Below are positions 53,418-61,632 of a DNA stretch of 64,000 bases, piece after piece. The notes under the pieces were generated by a model. It was not told the origin of the DNA. It saw only the letters and a list, made by a program, of their open reading frames with translations, and searched no databases. Every line of letters starts with the position of its first letter. Position 1 is the stretch's first letter. The stretch spans positions 90,019 to 154,018 of the forward strand of contig CACWNQ010000010.1 in the NCBI GenBank assembly GCA_902762385.1, written 5' to 3'. Origin of the DNA: an uncultured Bacteroidales bacterium (lineage in GTDB: Bacteria; Bacteroidota; Bacteroidia; Bacteroidales; Muribaculaceae). The position numbers were made by a program, and so were the translations under genes.

Positions 53418-54722
53418 ATGCGCCGTTTCTTTATTTATTTTATAATGTGCCTTGCCTCGATAGGAGCAATAGCACAGCCTGAACTTGCCCAGCAGCAGTT
53501 GGCTGCTAATCATAACCGCAGTGGCAGCAACCATTATGCCTACCCCTACCCTGCCCAAGAGCTGCCCAAGCTCACACCAGCACCGGCAGGTTATGAGCCA
53601 TTTTTCATCAACCACTACGGACGTCACGGCAGCCGTTGGTTGACAAAACAGAGCAGTTACGACAATCCAGTCGCAACTCTTGAGCAACTGCAACATATGG
53701 GTGTCCTCAACAAGCAAGGCGAGGTGCTGCTCGACCAGCTGCGCAAGATTGCTATTGAAGCCAAAGGACGCGCCGGCGACCTGAGCGACGTGGGCGCCGA
53801 GCAACATCAAGGCATAGCACAGCGCATGTGCAACAATTTCCCCGAAATCTTTGACGGCCACGCCACTATCGACGCCCGTTCTACCGTGTGGATTCGTTGC
53901 ATATTATCGATGGCAAACGAGACTCAAGTTTTCAAAGCCTATAACCCCAACATTAAAATCTTTACCGATGCCAGCTACCACGACATGTACTACACTGGCT
54001 GGGGATATGGCGAGGACACGCTTGCCAATCCACAACGCAAAGCCATCCGTCACATCAGCGATAGCATCTTCAACGCACGCATCGATGCTTCACGCTTCAT
54101 GAGCCAGTTTATAACCCATGTTCCTGATAAGTGTGTAAAACTGCAAGGCACCGAAAAACTAATGGAGGAAATCTTCGACATTGCCGGTAGCCTCCAGAAC
54201 CACCACGCATTTGACGGAATGAACCTTTTCCAGTACTTCACCGACGAGGAAATCTACGAATTGTGGAAAGTAAAGAACATCTACTGGTATCTGCAGTGGG
54301 CTAACTCTCCACAAGGCGGCCACCGAATGCCATTTATCGAGCGTGCCTTACTCACCAACATGATAGAGACTGCCGACGAAGCCATCGCTCAAGGCAAACG
54401 TGGCGCCACACTACGATTTGGCCACGAAACCTGTGTGCTGCCACTGGCATGTCTGCTCGAGCTCGACAATGTTAACTACTCATGTGACGACCTTAACACC
54501 TTGCACGAGTACTGGCGAAACTACGAGATTTTCCCCATGGGCTGCAACATCCAGATGGTGTTCTATCGCAATGCCAGCAACGACATCCTCGTCAAAGTGC
54601 TTCTCAACGAGCATGAGGCCACCCTGCCTTTCAAAACCTCGACATTCCCCTATTACCGCTGGAACGACATCAAGCCCTATTATCAGCAGAAACTCAAGAC
54701 AGTTATCAATTGGCCATTATAG
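53418..54722 (+). CDS. Secreted histidine phosphatase (clade 2, acid phosphatase/phytase-like)
   Basis: A protein of 434 residues with a signal peptide (cleavage about AIAQ20). The catalytic RHG motif is NHYGRHGSRW (Arg69, His70); the distal motif GHETCV at about residue 335 replaces the HAE or HD of classic members with His-Glu. A further Arg-rich segment (DARSTVWIRCILSM) fits the substrate pocket. Clade 2 enzymes hydrolyse phosphate esters, including inositol phosphates, in the periplasm or outside. Substrate cannot be set from sequence. It starts 30 bases after mutS and may be read with it. Confidence 0.88.
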   Translation: MRRFFIYFIMCLASIGAIAQPELAQQQLAANHNRSGSNHYAYPYPAQELPKLTPAPAGYEPFFINHYGRHGSRWLTKQSSYDNPVATLEQLQHMGVLNKQGEVLLDQLRKIAIEAKGRAGDLSDVGAEQHQGIAQRMCNNFPEIFDGHATIDARSTVWIRCILSMANETQVFKAYNPNIKIFTDASYHDMYYTGWGYGEDTLANPQRKAIRHISDSIFNARIDASRFMSQFITHVPDKCVKLQGTEKLMEEIFDIAGSLQNHHAFDGMNLFQYFTDEEIYELWKVKNIYWYLQWANSPQGGHRMPFIERALLTNMIETADEAIAQGKRGATLRFGHETCVLPLACLLELDNVNYSCDDLNTLHEYWRNYEIFPMGCNIQMVFYRNASNDILVKVLLNEHEATLPFKTSTFPYYRWNDIKPYYQQKLKTVINWPL

Positions 54723-54783
54723 TAATGGCTAGCAGTGGTTAAAACTACAGGAATCACAGTTCCTGTTTCAGACAATCTAAAAA

Positions 54784-54820
54784 AAAGCAAAAAACTGACA
54801 TTTTTTCAGTTTTTTGCTTT
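54784..54820 (+). terminator. Terminator after the histidine phosphatase
   Basis: Perfect 15-bp arms: AAAGCAAAAAACTGA (54784-54798) and TCAGTTTTTTGCTTT (54806-54820). Its last base is also the first base of the -7 element of the next gene. Confidence 0.8.
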
Positions 54821-54827
54821 ATCTTTG
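54820..54827 (+). promoter_or_regulatory. -7 element of the acyltransferase operon
   Basis: TATCTTTG fits TAnnTTTG and starts inside the preceding terminator stem. The operon it serves runs to secG. Confidence 0.5.
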
Positions 54828-54896
54828 TACCCGCTAACGATGGCCCCAAAAGCCAATTTTATCTTAGCCTATTAATAATCAAGAAATTACACAACA

Positions 54897-55769
54897 ATGA
54901 ACGATAATCCCAAATCTATTCACGATGCCGAAGAGCAACTGCCAATCAAACGTAACGTCCTCGACTATGACGACGTGTGCAAAGTTGCGCCCTTCTTTAA
55001 GGGAAAGGAGAAACTCGTGAACAGACTTTTTCACTGGCTCGCAGTCGACAAGACCAACGACTATCATAGCCGCAACATGCATTTGTCAGGACCCGACTTC
55101 TCACACAAAATGTTTGAAGAACTCGGTGCTCCCATGACAATAAGAAATGAAGAAGTGCTAAGCAGCATCCCCGATGGACCATTTATTACTGTTTCCAACC
55201 ATCCCTATGGGGCACTCGATGGTATGGCACTGATTGATATAGTTGGGCACCATCGCCCTGATTTCAAGGTGATGGTCAACATGATATTAAACCACATTGG
55301 CGCATTGAGGCCCAACTTCATTGCAGTCGACGCGTTAGCCAGCAACGACCCAACCAAGCGTGCTGTCTCGGTCAAGGGCATCACCGACGCCATGCGCCAC
55401 GTCAAGCAGGGACATCCACTGGGATTCTTCCCAGCCGGTGCTGTGTCGAAGCTCACCTGGGGCTTGCGCATCGAGGACCGTGAGTGGCAACCGTCGGTGT
55501 TACGCATCATCCAGAAACTCAAGGTCCCAGTAATACCCATCTACTTCCACGGCCACAACAGCTGGAAGTTCACCTTGCTAGGCATGATCGACTGGCGCCT
55601 GCGCACTCTACGACTTCCCACCGAGGTGTTCAACAAGAAGGGCTACAACTTCAGAGTGTCGATTGGCGACATAATCACACCCGAGACCCTGGCCCAGTAC
55701 AGCACCCCCGAGGAACTGGGAGCATTTTTAAAACAAGAAACTTATAAAATGAAGAAATGGCAACAATAA
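54897..55769 (+). CDS. Lysophospholipid acyltransferase family protein (PlsC/OlsA-like)
   Basis: A protein of 290 residues. The catalytic H-x4-D motif is NHPYGALDGM (about residue 101), the second motif FNxxAL-like block is NHIGALRPNFIAVDA, and motif III is GFFPAGAVSKL (about 180). Such enzymes acylate lysophosphatidate or, in Bacteroidetes, amino-acid lipids. It is the first gene of a tight set that includes an LPS-linked lipoprotein, so an envelope-lipid role is likely. The last 13 bases overlap the start of the next gene. The exact acceptor lipid is not known. Confidence 0.88.
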   Translation: MNDNPKSIHDAEEQLPIKRNVLDYDDVCKVAPFFKGKEKLVNRLFHWLAVDKTNDYHSRNMHLSGPDFSHKMFEELGAPMTIRNEEVLSSIPDGPFITVSNHPYGALDGMALIDIVGHHRPDFKVMVNMILNHIGALRPNFIAVDALASNDPTKRAVSVKGITDAMRHVKQGHPLGFFPAGAVSKLTWGLRIEDREWQPSVLRIIQKLKVPVIPIYFHGHNSWKFTLLGMIDWRLRTLRLPTEVFNKKGYNFRVSIGDIITPETLAQYSTPEELGAFLKQETYKMKKWQQ

Positions 55770-57094
55770 CTGAAGCAAAAATCAAGCAAACCATGCAGCG
55801 CTACAGCATCATTGGGTCGGCGCCCAAGCTCTTAAGCGCTGTGAAGCGAGCTCTGATGATAGCGCCAATCGACATATCGGTGCTCATCAATGGCGAGAAT
55901 GGTACTGGTAAGGAGTTCTTCCCTAAGATCATTCACGACAACAGCTCACGCAAGCACAAGCAATACATTGCCGTCAACTGTGGCGCAATACCTGCTGGCA
56001 CCATCTCGAGCGAGCTCTTCGGACACGAGAAGGGAGCATTCACCAGTGCCGAAAACGAACATTCTGGATATTTTGAGGTTGCCGACAAGGGCACCATTTT
56101 CCTCGACGAGGTTGCCGACCTCACCCTCGATGCTCAGGCTCGATTGCTGCGAGTGCTCGAGTCGGGTGAATATATGCGTGTTGGCTCATCGAAGGTGCGC
56201 AAGACCGACGTGAGAGTGGTTGCTGCCACCAACAAGGACTTAATGCAGATGGTGAAACGTGGAGAGTTCCGCGAGGACCTTTTCTACCGTATTGCAGCCA
56301 TACGCATCGAGGTTCCACCACTGCGCGAGCGCGGCGAGGACATCAAGCTGCTTGCCACCAAGTTCAGCTACGACTATGCCGAGGAGCACAACTGCCCACC
56401 GTTGACATTTGACGAAACTGCCTACCGTGAGCTCATGGCATTCCGTTGGGGCGGCAACGTGCGCGAGCTTCAGAGTCTTGTGCGCGAGATGTCGTCATTT
56501 GAGAGCGGAATAGTCAATGGCGAAGCGGTGAAGCGTTACTTGAATCAGAAGAACCACAGTTCAAGTCTGCCCGTAGTCTTCGACACTGCCCAGCACGACT
56601 ACACACAGGAGCGTGAGCTCATTTTCAAGCTCATACTCCAAATGCAGCAAGAAATCAAGGACCTCAAAAAGACTATCGAAATGGGAGGCCACGGCAACCA
56701 TTCAGGCAACAACATCCACCTGAGTTCGGCAATCAACGAACTGCAGCGTCAAGGTACTGCAATCACATCGGCCACTGGCGACACACTGCACGAAGTTGAC
56801 ATCCCCGACAGCGAGTGGCAAGAGGTCACCGACCATTACAGCGACGACAACACCAAGCAACGCAGTGGCACTGCACAACGTTCTTCGTTCAGCGACATCA
56901 AGGCTACAGCTGTCGATGTTGAGGAAGACAAGATTAAGACCTTGCAGGACACTGAGCGAGAGGTTATTATCAACGCTATTGAGCGAAACAAGGGCCGTCG
57001 CAAGCAGACCGCCGAGGAGCTTGGCATAAGCGAGCGCACCCTCTACCGCAAGATTAAAGAGTATGGTCTAGAGTATCGAAACAACCGTAAGTAA
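55757..57094 (+). CDS. Sigma-54-dependent transcriptional activator
   Basis: A protein of 445 residues. No receiver or other N-terminal sensor domain; the AAA+ domain starts near residue 15. Walker A is GENGTGKE (about 45), the sigma-54 contact loop reads GAFTSA instead of GAFTGA, Walker B is GTIFLDEV, and FYRI with an R-finger region follow. After a low-complexity Gln/His/Ser linker (about 265-385), a Fis-type HTH closes the protein (ERNKGRRKQTAEELGISERTLYR). It uses ATP to open sigma-54 promoters. Start overlaps the acyltransferase stop by 13 bases, so it is translated from the same mRNA. Confidence 0.93.
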   Translation: MATITEAKIKQTMQRYSIIGSAPKLLSAVKRALMIAPIDISVLINGENGTGKEFFPKIIHDNSSRKHKQYIAVNCGAIPAGTISSELFGHEKGAFTSAENEHSGYFEVADKGTIFLDEVADLTLDAQARLLRVLESGEYMRVGSSKVRKTDVRVVAATNKDLMQMVKRGEFREDLFYRIAAIRIEVPPLRERGEDIKLLATKFSYDYAEEHNCPPLTFDETAYRELMAFRWGGNVRELQSLVREMSSFESGIVNGEAVKRYLNQKNHSSSLPVVFDTAQHDYTQERELIFKLILQMQQEIKDLKKTIEMGGHGNHSGNNIHLSSAINELQRQGTAITSATGDTLHEVDIPDSEWQEVTDHYSDDNTKQRSGTAQRSSFSDIKATAVDVEEDKIKTLQDTEREVIINAIERNKGRRKQTAEELGISERTLYRKIKEYGLEYRNNRK

Positions 57095-57101
57095 TAATGT
57101 C

Positions 57102-57620
57102 ATGAAGCTGAATATGGCACGAAAATTGATACTAGCTCTGCTGGTGATGCTGGTAGCACAAGGATGCATAAGCTATAAGTTTAACGGCGCTTCAATCGAC
57201 TACAACAAGTACAAGACCGTGTCGTTTGCCAACTTTCCCATTCGCGCAGCCTTGGTCTACCCACCACTGCAGCAGGTGTTCCAAAACAAATTGCAGGATG
57301 TGGTAACACAGCAAACCCGACTTCAGCAGGTCGACAACCCCAACAGCAACCTGCGATTTGAGGGAGAAATCACCAACTACAGCCTGTCGCCACAGGCAGT
57401 GGGCGACAATGCCTATGCCACACGCACAAGGCTTACCATCTCGGTAAGAGTGCATTACATCGACAACATTAATGAAGCTTTGAGCAACGACATCAACGTA
57501 TCGGCCTATCGCGACTTCGACGCCAACCAACTGCTTATCGACGTCCAAGACCAACTCTGCGAGGAAATATCGGCCGAACTTGTCGACCTCATCTTCAACC
57601 AAACGCTGGGCAACTGGTAA
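57102..57620 (+). CDS. lptE: LptE-like LPS-assembly lipoprotein
   Basis: A protein of 172 residues. Lipoprotein signal MARKLILALLVMLVAQGC (Cys about 22), then a small alpha/beta fold: YKFNGASIDYNKYKTVSFANFP and FEGEITNYSLSP are the family pattern. LptE plugs the LptD barrel and carries LPS to the outer leaflet; this is the Bacteroidetes form. It starts 7 bases after the sigma-54 activator and leads into the next gene with 13 bases between. In related genomes the set activator-lptE-unknown-secG is often kept together. Confidence 0.85.
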   Translation: MKLNMARKLILALLVMLVAQGCISYKFNGASIDYNKYKTVSFANFPIRAALVYPPLQQVFQNKLQDVVTQQTRLQQVDNPNSNLRFEGEITNYSLSPQAVGDNAYATRTRLTISVRVHYIDNINEALSNDINVSAYRDFDANQLLIDVQDQLCEEISAELVDLIFNQTLGNW

Positions 57621-57633
57621 GTATAAACTAACA

Positions 57634-58389
57634 ATGGCAATAGAAATTGGCAATGACATAACAAGGATGCTGGAAGGCGAAGTGCCACAGCAGTCATGGG
57701 TCGACGAGGCTACTCGCCGTTATCCCTACTTTGCCTTGCCACTGCTCTTGCATGTGAAGCAAAGCGGCGACACCGATGCTCTGCACCGCCTCTCAATCAT
57801 GAGCCCCGACCGTCGCGACTTCTCGATTGTAGTGGGCAATGCACCAGCAGTATTCGCCAATTTCTACCCTACCGAGGCCATTGCTGAGCCTCACGATGTT
57901 GACAATGTCATCGACAAGTTTCTCGAGACCTACGCTCAAGGCAGCAGTCAAAAAGAACTTGACGTGCTCAGCAAGGCAATCTTCAACCCAACGCCCGACT
58001 ATGCCGACATCCTTGCTGCACAGGCCGAAGACGAGGGTGCGCCGGCTGTTACCGACAAGCAAGACGAACTCATCAACAGCTTCATCGCACACTCGCGCGA
58101 GCAGGAACAGGCCGCCATGGCGCAACAACCCACTGTTGAGCGCCACCTGGAACCCGAAAAAGTGGCACAAGCTGCTCACGACAAGGTCCAGAATTCCACC
58201 CAAAATGATGAGTCCATGCTCAGCGAAAGCCTCGCAAAAGTGTACATCGCACGAGGAAAATATTCTAAGGCTCTTGAAATTATTGAAAGCATAAATTTGA
58301 ATTTTCCAGAAAAAAGTATTTACTTTGCAGACCAAATTCGCTTCTTGCGAAAATTGGTACTTAATGAAACATTAAAAAACAAACACTAA
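57634..58389 (+). CDS. Conserved repeat-like protein between lptE and secG
   Basis: About 251 residues from ATG 57634 (MAIEIGNDITRML); a frame extends further upstream but would overlap lptE. The protein is soluble, acidic and helical. Residues 15-60 (PQQSWVDEATRRYPYFALPLLL) recall the start of a tetratricopeptide-like fold, residues 110-190 are Gln/Glu-rich and low-complexity, and a last helical pair (SESLAKVYIARGKYSKALEIIESI, near 205-235) is a clear TPR unit. No enzyme motif. By position it belongs to the lptE-secG set; role unknown. Confidence 0.85.
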   Translation: MAIEIGNDITRMLEGEVPQQSWVDEATRRYPYFALPLLLHVKQSGDTDALHRLSIMSPDRRDFSIVVGNAPAVFANFYPTEAIAEPHDVDNVIDKFLETYAQGSSQKELDVLSKAIFNPTPDYADILAAQAEDEGAPAVTDKQDELINSFIAHSREQEQAAMAQQPTVERHLEPEKVAQAAHDKVQNSTQNDESMLSESLAKVYIARGKYSKALEIIESINLNFPEKSIYFADQIRFLRKLVLNETLKNKH

Positions 58390-58401
58390 CTATTTGATAA
58401 A

Positions 58402-58785
58402 ATGGCAATTACACTATCAGTTCTAATCTTCTTGGCATCAATTTTGCTAATTGGTGTGGTTTTGATTCAGAAGTCAAAAGGCGGTGGTTTGGCAGCTAGT
58501 GCCAGCAATTACAACCAATTTATGGGTGTTAAAAAAACTACCGATTTTGTAGAAAAAGCAACTTGGGGTCTCGCAATTTTCATTTGCGTTCTCAGTATAG
58601 CTACTCCCTTCATCTCGAAACCTACTATTGTGTCGGCCAACAAGAAAATCACTCTTGAGGACATGAAGGCACAACAAGAGCAGAAGGCGCCACAGTTCCC
58701 AACTCAGCAGGCCGCTCCAGCACAGGAGCAAGCTCCTGCTGCCGAGGCTCCTGCTGCACCAGCAGCTCCTGCCGAGAAGAAGTAA
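58402..58785 (+). CDS. secG: Preprotein translocase subunit SecG
   Basis: A protein of 127 residues. Two transmembrane helices (about 3-24 and 56-76) with the SecG-specific loop LIQKSKGGGLAASAS between them. A long Ala/Pro/Gln-rich tail of about 45 residues follows (QQEQKAPQFPTQQAAPAQEQ), longer than in E. coli but usual in Bacteroidetes. SecG assists SecA cycling at SecYEG. It lies 12 bases after its upstream neighbour and ends with a terminator, closing the operon. Confidence 0.94.
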   Translation: MAITLSVLIFLASILLIGVVLIQKSKGGGLAASASNYNQFMGVKKTTDFVEKATWGLAIFICVLSIATPFISKPTIVSANKKITLEDMKAQQEQKAPQFPTQQAAPAQEQAPAAEAPAAPAAPAEKK

Positions 58786-58811
58786 TGCCCATTAGGGCAC
58801 GATTAAAATGT

Positions 58812-58854
58812 CATCAAAAAGGAGCACATCTCTTTTTTGATGGCTTTTTTCTTT
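58812..58854 (+). terminator. Terminator of the acyltransferase-secG operon
   Basis: CATCAAAAAGGAG (58812-58824) pairs with CTCTTTTTTGATG (58830-58842), followed by GCTTTTTTCTTT. Confidence 0.8.
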
Positions 58855-58879
58855 GACTAGTAATGAGAGGTAACGCTAG

Positions 58880-59809
58880 GTGGCAAAGCCAATGATCGAC
58901 CTAGAGAGAATAAAGCAACGCTTTGAGGGGCACCTGCGCATCGAGAAAGGGCTCTCGGCCAACACTGCGGCAAGCTACTGCCGTGATGTTGACCACCTTG
59001 TGCACTATCTCGACAGTGAGGGCAAGGCAATTGATGCCGTCACCGAGCACGACATTGAGGAGTTTCTGGGCACGTTGCACGATGTAGGCATCTCACCCCG
59101 CTCTCAAGTGCGCATCATCTCGGGCATCAAGAGTTTCTTCAAGTATCTAAACTTGGAGCATATTATCGACAGCAACCCCACCCTGCTGCTACCCTCTCCA
59201 CGCATGGGCAGGCACTTGCCCGAGGTACTCACTCTCAACGAGATTGACCGCATGATAGCATGCATCGATCTCTCCAAACCACAAGGACAGCGCAACCGTG
59301 CCATCATCGAGGTGCTATACGGATGTGGACTACGCGTCTCAGAACTGGTGGAGCTGCGGCTATCACAACTCTTTGAACAAGAAGAATATATCGTAGTCGT
59401 GGGCAAAGGCGACAAGCAACGGTTGGTCCCCATCTCACAGGAGGCCATCACGCAGATAAACCTCTACCTGGAGCAATCTCGCAGCAACCAAGTGGTGAAA
59501 CCCGGCTGCGAGGACATTTTGTTCTTGAACCGGCGTGGCAACAAGCTCACAAGAGTAATGATATTCTACATTGTTAAAGAGCTATGTGACCTGGCAGGAA
59601 TCAAGAAAACGGTGAGTCCTCACACCCTCAGGCACTCTTTCGCCACCCACTTGCTTGAGGGAGGAGCCAACCTGCGCGCAATCCAGCAGATGCTGGGTCA
59701 TGAGAGCATCGAGACGACCGAAATCTACGTCCACATCGATCGCTCCACCCTGCGCCAGGAAATCCTCAACCACCACCCACGCAACCGAAGGCACATACTC
59801 AATGCATAA
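58880..59809 (+). CDS. xerD: Tyrosine recombinase XerD-type
   Basis: A protein of 309 residues. N-terminal SAM-like core-binding domain (about 5-95) and the catalytic domain (about 105-300) with Arg in GCGLRVSEL (about 152), His-x-x-Arg in SPHTLRHSFATHLL, His in MLGHESIETTEIY and the nucleophile Tyr in the same stretch. Xer recombinases resolve chromosome dimers at dif. Length and lack of extra domains fit the chromosomal type rather than an integrase of a mobile element. Start could be GTG 58880 or ATG 58892. The next gene, a GxxExxY protein, lies in a repeat-framed segment right after it. Confidence 0.92.
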   Translation: MAKPMIDLERIKQRFEGHLRIEKGLSANTAASYCRDVDHLVHYLDSEGKAIDAVTEHDIEEFLGTLHDVGISPRSQVRIISGIKSFFKYLNLEHIIDSNPTLLLPSPRMGRHLPEVLTLNEIDRMIACIDLSKPQGQRNRAIIEVLYGCGLRVSELVELRLSQLFEQEEYIVVVGKGDKQRLVPISQEAITQINLYLEQSRSNQVVKPGCEDILFLNRRGNKLTRVMIFYIVKELCDLAGIKKTVSPHTLRHSFATHLLEGGANLRAIQQMLGHESIETTEIYVHIDRSTLRQEILNHHPRNRRHILNA

Positions 59810-59819
59810 TGTTTTTTTG

Positions 59820-59877
59820 CCGCGCAAGCGCGGAAATTAGAGCGCTTTGCGCTAAAATTTAAATGGCGCTAACGCGC
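59820..59877. repeat. GC mini-hairpins before the GxxExxY gene
   Basis: CCGCGC-AA-GCGCGG (59820-59833), AGCGC-TTT-GCGCT (59841-59853) and GCGC-TAAC-GCGC (59866-59877), separated by AAATTAG and TAAAATTT stretches. Stems are 4-6 bp with 2-4 base loops. Confidence 0.7.
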
Positions 59878-59898
59878 TAAAATTCAGTTATAAAATAT

Positions 59899-60324
59899 AT
59901 GAATTTAATAGAGGAACATAACAAAAAACATTCATTTTTCAAGGACATAACAGGCGTTGCCATGCAAATCCACCGTGAATATCATCCTGGCCTATTAGAA
60001 TCAGCCTATGAAGCTGCTTTAAAGCATCTTCTCAAGCTAAAGAATTACAATGTAAAAAGCCAGGTTCATGTTCCTATTTTTTGGAGAGATATTAAACTTG
60101 AAGAAAACTATAGAATTGATCTCCTAATAAATGACAATATCATTATAGAATTAAAGGCCACAAAACAAATAATTTCAGAGCACAGAAAGCAATTGCACAA
60201 CTACATGAGGCTAACTCACATCCCATATGGCATGATAATAAATTTCGGTATGTCCAGTCTCTATTCTGAATGGTATGAATTAGATACGAAGACTAACGAG
60301 ATTGAGAAAATAACACTCATGTAA
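59899..60324 (+). CDS. GxxExxY family protein (PDDEXK-type nuclease fold)
   Basis: A protein of 141 residues. The family motif is GLLESAYEAAL (about residue 30). A PDDEXK-like site is suggested by RIDLLINDNIIIELKA (Asp near 74, Glu-x-Lys near 85). The family is frequent in Bacteroidetes and often found between unrelated genes with palindromic DNA around it; its function is unknown. The gene is visibly more AT-rich than its neighbours xerD and the pseudouridine synthase. GC mini-hairpins flank it on both sides. It may be a small mobile or passenger element. Confidence 0.88.
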   Translation: MNLIEEHNKKHSFFKDITGVAMQIHREYHPGLLESAYEAALKHLLKLKNYNVKSQVHVPIFWRDIKLEENYRIDLLINDNIIIELKATKQIISEHRKQLHNYMRLTHIPYGMIINFGMSSLYSEWYELDTKTNEIEKITLM

Positions 60325-60367
60325 CACGAATTGAACAATTTTAGCGACGATGTAACCGTTAATTTTA

Positions 60368-60429
60368 GTGCGAAGCACAATAAAAATTTTAGAGCCTTCG
60401 GCTCTCCAATTTCCACTCCGCAGGAGTGG
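60368..60429. repeat. GC mini-hairpins after the GxxExxY gene
   Basis: GTGC-GAA-GCAC (60368-60378), AGAGCC-TTC-GGCTCT (60391-60405) and CCACTCC-GCA-GGAGTGG (60413-60429), separated by AATAAAAATTTT and CAATTT. Confidence 0.7.
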
Positions 60430-60485
60430 CGAAAAGAATGACAACAAATCTATGAGCTAAGGCGCATGGTAAAAACAGCAAAAAC

Positions 60486-61394
60486 ATGAACGACAAGAAA
60501 CAAACTCGCCGGGGACCTGCAACCGACAATGTTGCAAAATTCACCATCAAGCAGGACGGTACATTGCTTGCCACTGCAGCAATACTGCTACCCGACCACC
60601 GACCCACCAAACTGAAATCTCTATTGCGCCACAATCAGCTGGCAATCAATGGAGTGCCCACACGCCAGTTTGACCAGCCTGTGCACGCTGGCGACGTGCT
60701 TTGGGTGAACTTCGACCGCTCATTCCAGGTGTTCAGCCATCCACACATCAAACTCGTGTTTGAGGACAACGACATCATCGTTGTCGATAAGGGATATGGT
60801 ATGCTCTCGACAGCTGCCGGTCGCCCCAGCGACGACACCGTCTATAACATAATAAAAAAATATGCTCGAGGCTTCAGCGATAAGGCCAACGTGTATGTAG
60901 TGCATCGTCTCGACCGCGACACATCAGGTCTGATGCTCCTCACACGCACCAAGCAGGCTCGCGACCTGCTCATCAGCAACTGGAACAACATGGTGGTTGA
61001 GCGCAAGTACATCGCTGTGGTCGAAGGTCAAGTGGAGCAAAAAGAGGGCGTCATCAAGAGCTTCCTAGCCGAGAACCAGGAGACTTTCGAGATGTATTCT
61101 ACAACCGACAACAAGCAGGGTCAACTGGCTGTTACACGCTATCGCGTTGTCAAGCAGGGGAAAAAGTTTGCCATGGTAGAGCTTGAACTAAAAACTGGGC
61201 GAAAGAACCAGATTCGCGTTCACATGCACGACCTGGGCAATCCAGTGAGCGGCGACCGCAAGTATGGCGGCCACCCAAGCCCCATCAAGCGAGTAGCCCT
61301 GCATGCCACAGTGCTCAGCTTCGTCCATCCCATCACACGGCAAGTTGTCACTTTCAATTCCCCCATTCCCGATAATTTCAACAAGATGCTGTGA
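60486..61394 (+). CDS. RluA-family pseudouridine synthase
   Basis: A protein of 302 residues. An S4-like RNA-binding part (about 15-90, KSLLRHNQLAINGVPTRQFDQPVHAGDVLWV) precedes the RluA catalytic domain (about 95-300). The catalytic Asp lies in HRLDRDTSGLMLL (about 142); KKYIAVVEG-like and GRKNQIRVHM, GDRKYGG are the other family motifs. It isomerises uridine to pseudouridine in rRNA or tRNA. Which site it modifies cannot be told. Start ATG 60486 is the only one that keeps the S4 part intact. Confidence 0.93.
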   Translation: MNDKKQTRRGPATDNVAKFTIKQDGTLLATAAILLPDHRPTKLKSLLRHNQLAINGVPTRQFDQPVHAGDVLWVNFDRSFQVFSHPHIKLVFEDNDIIVVDKGYGMLSTAAGRPSDDTVYNIIKKYARGFSDKANVYVVHRLDRDTSGLMLLTRTKQARDLLISNWNNMVVERKYIAVVEGQVEQKEGVIKSFLAENQETFEMYSTTDNKQGQLAVTRYRVVKQGKKFAMVELELKTGRKNQIRVHMHDLGNPVSGDRKYGGHPSPIKRVALHATVLSFVHPITRQVVTFNSPIPDNFNKML

Positions 61395-61632
61395 CGGCAG
61401 GAATCTCATTGCTGTTCCATGCATAAAAAACCACAATAAAAATTCAAAAAAAAGCGTTTTTTTCTTGATTTTTTATAAAAATGTTTGGTCATTAAAAAAA
61501 GTTTTACTTATTTTGCATTGAATTCTGTTCAAGGCAAGCATTAGCAACCCCTTCAACGGAAGTTCATCACATACTAGACTAACGTGACTAATAATTAATA
61601 ATTAAACGTTTAACTATTAAAACCATTTTAAA

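Noticed and set aside
58880-59809. XerD-type gene as integrase of a mobile element
   Set aside because: Length and domain layout fit the chromosomal Xer type and no att-like repeat or cargo of an integrative element is seen.
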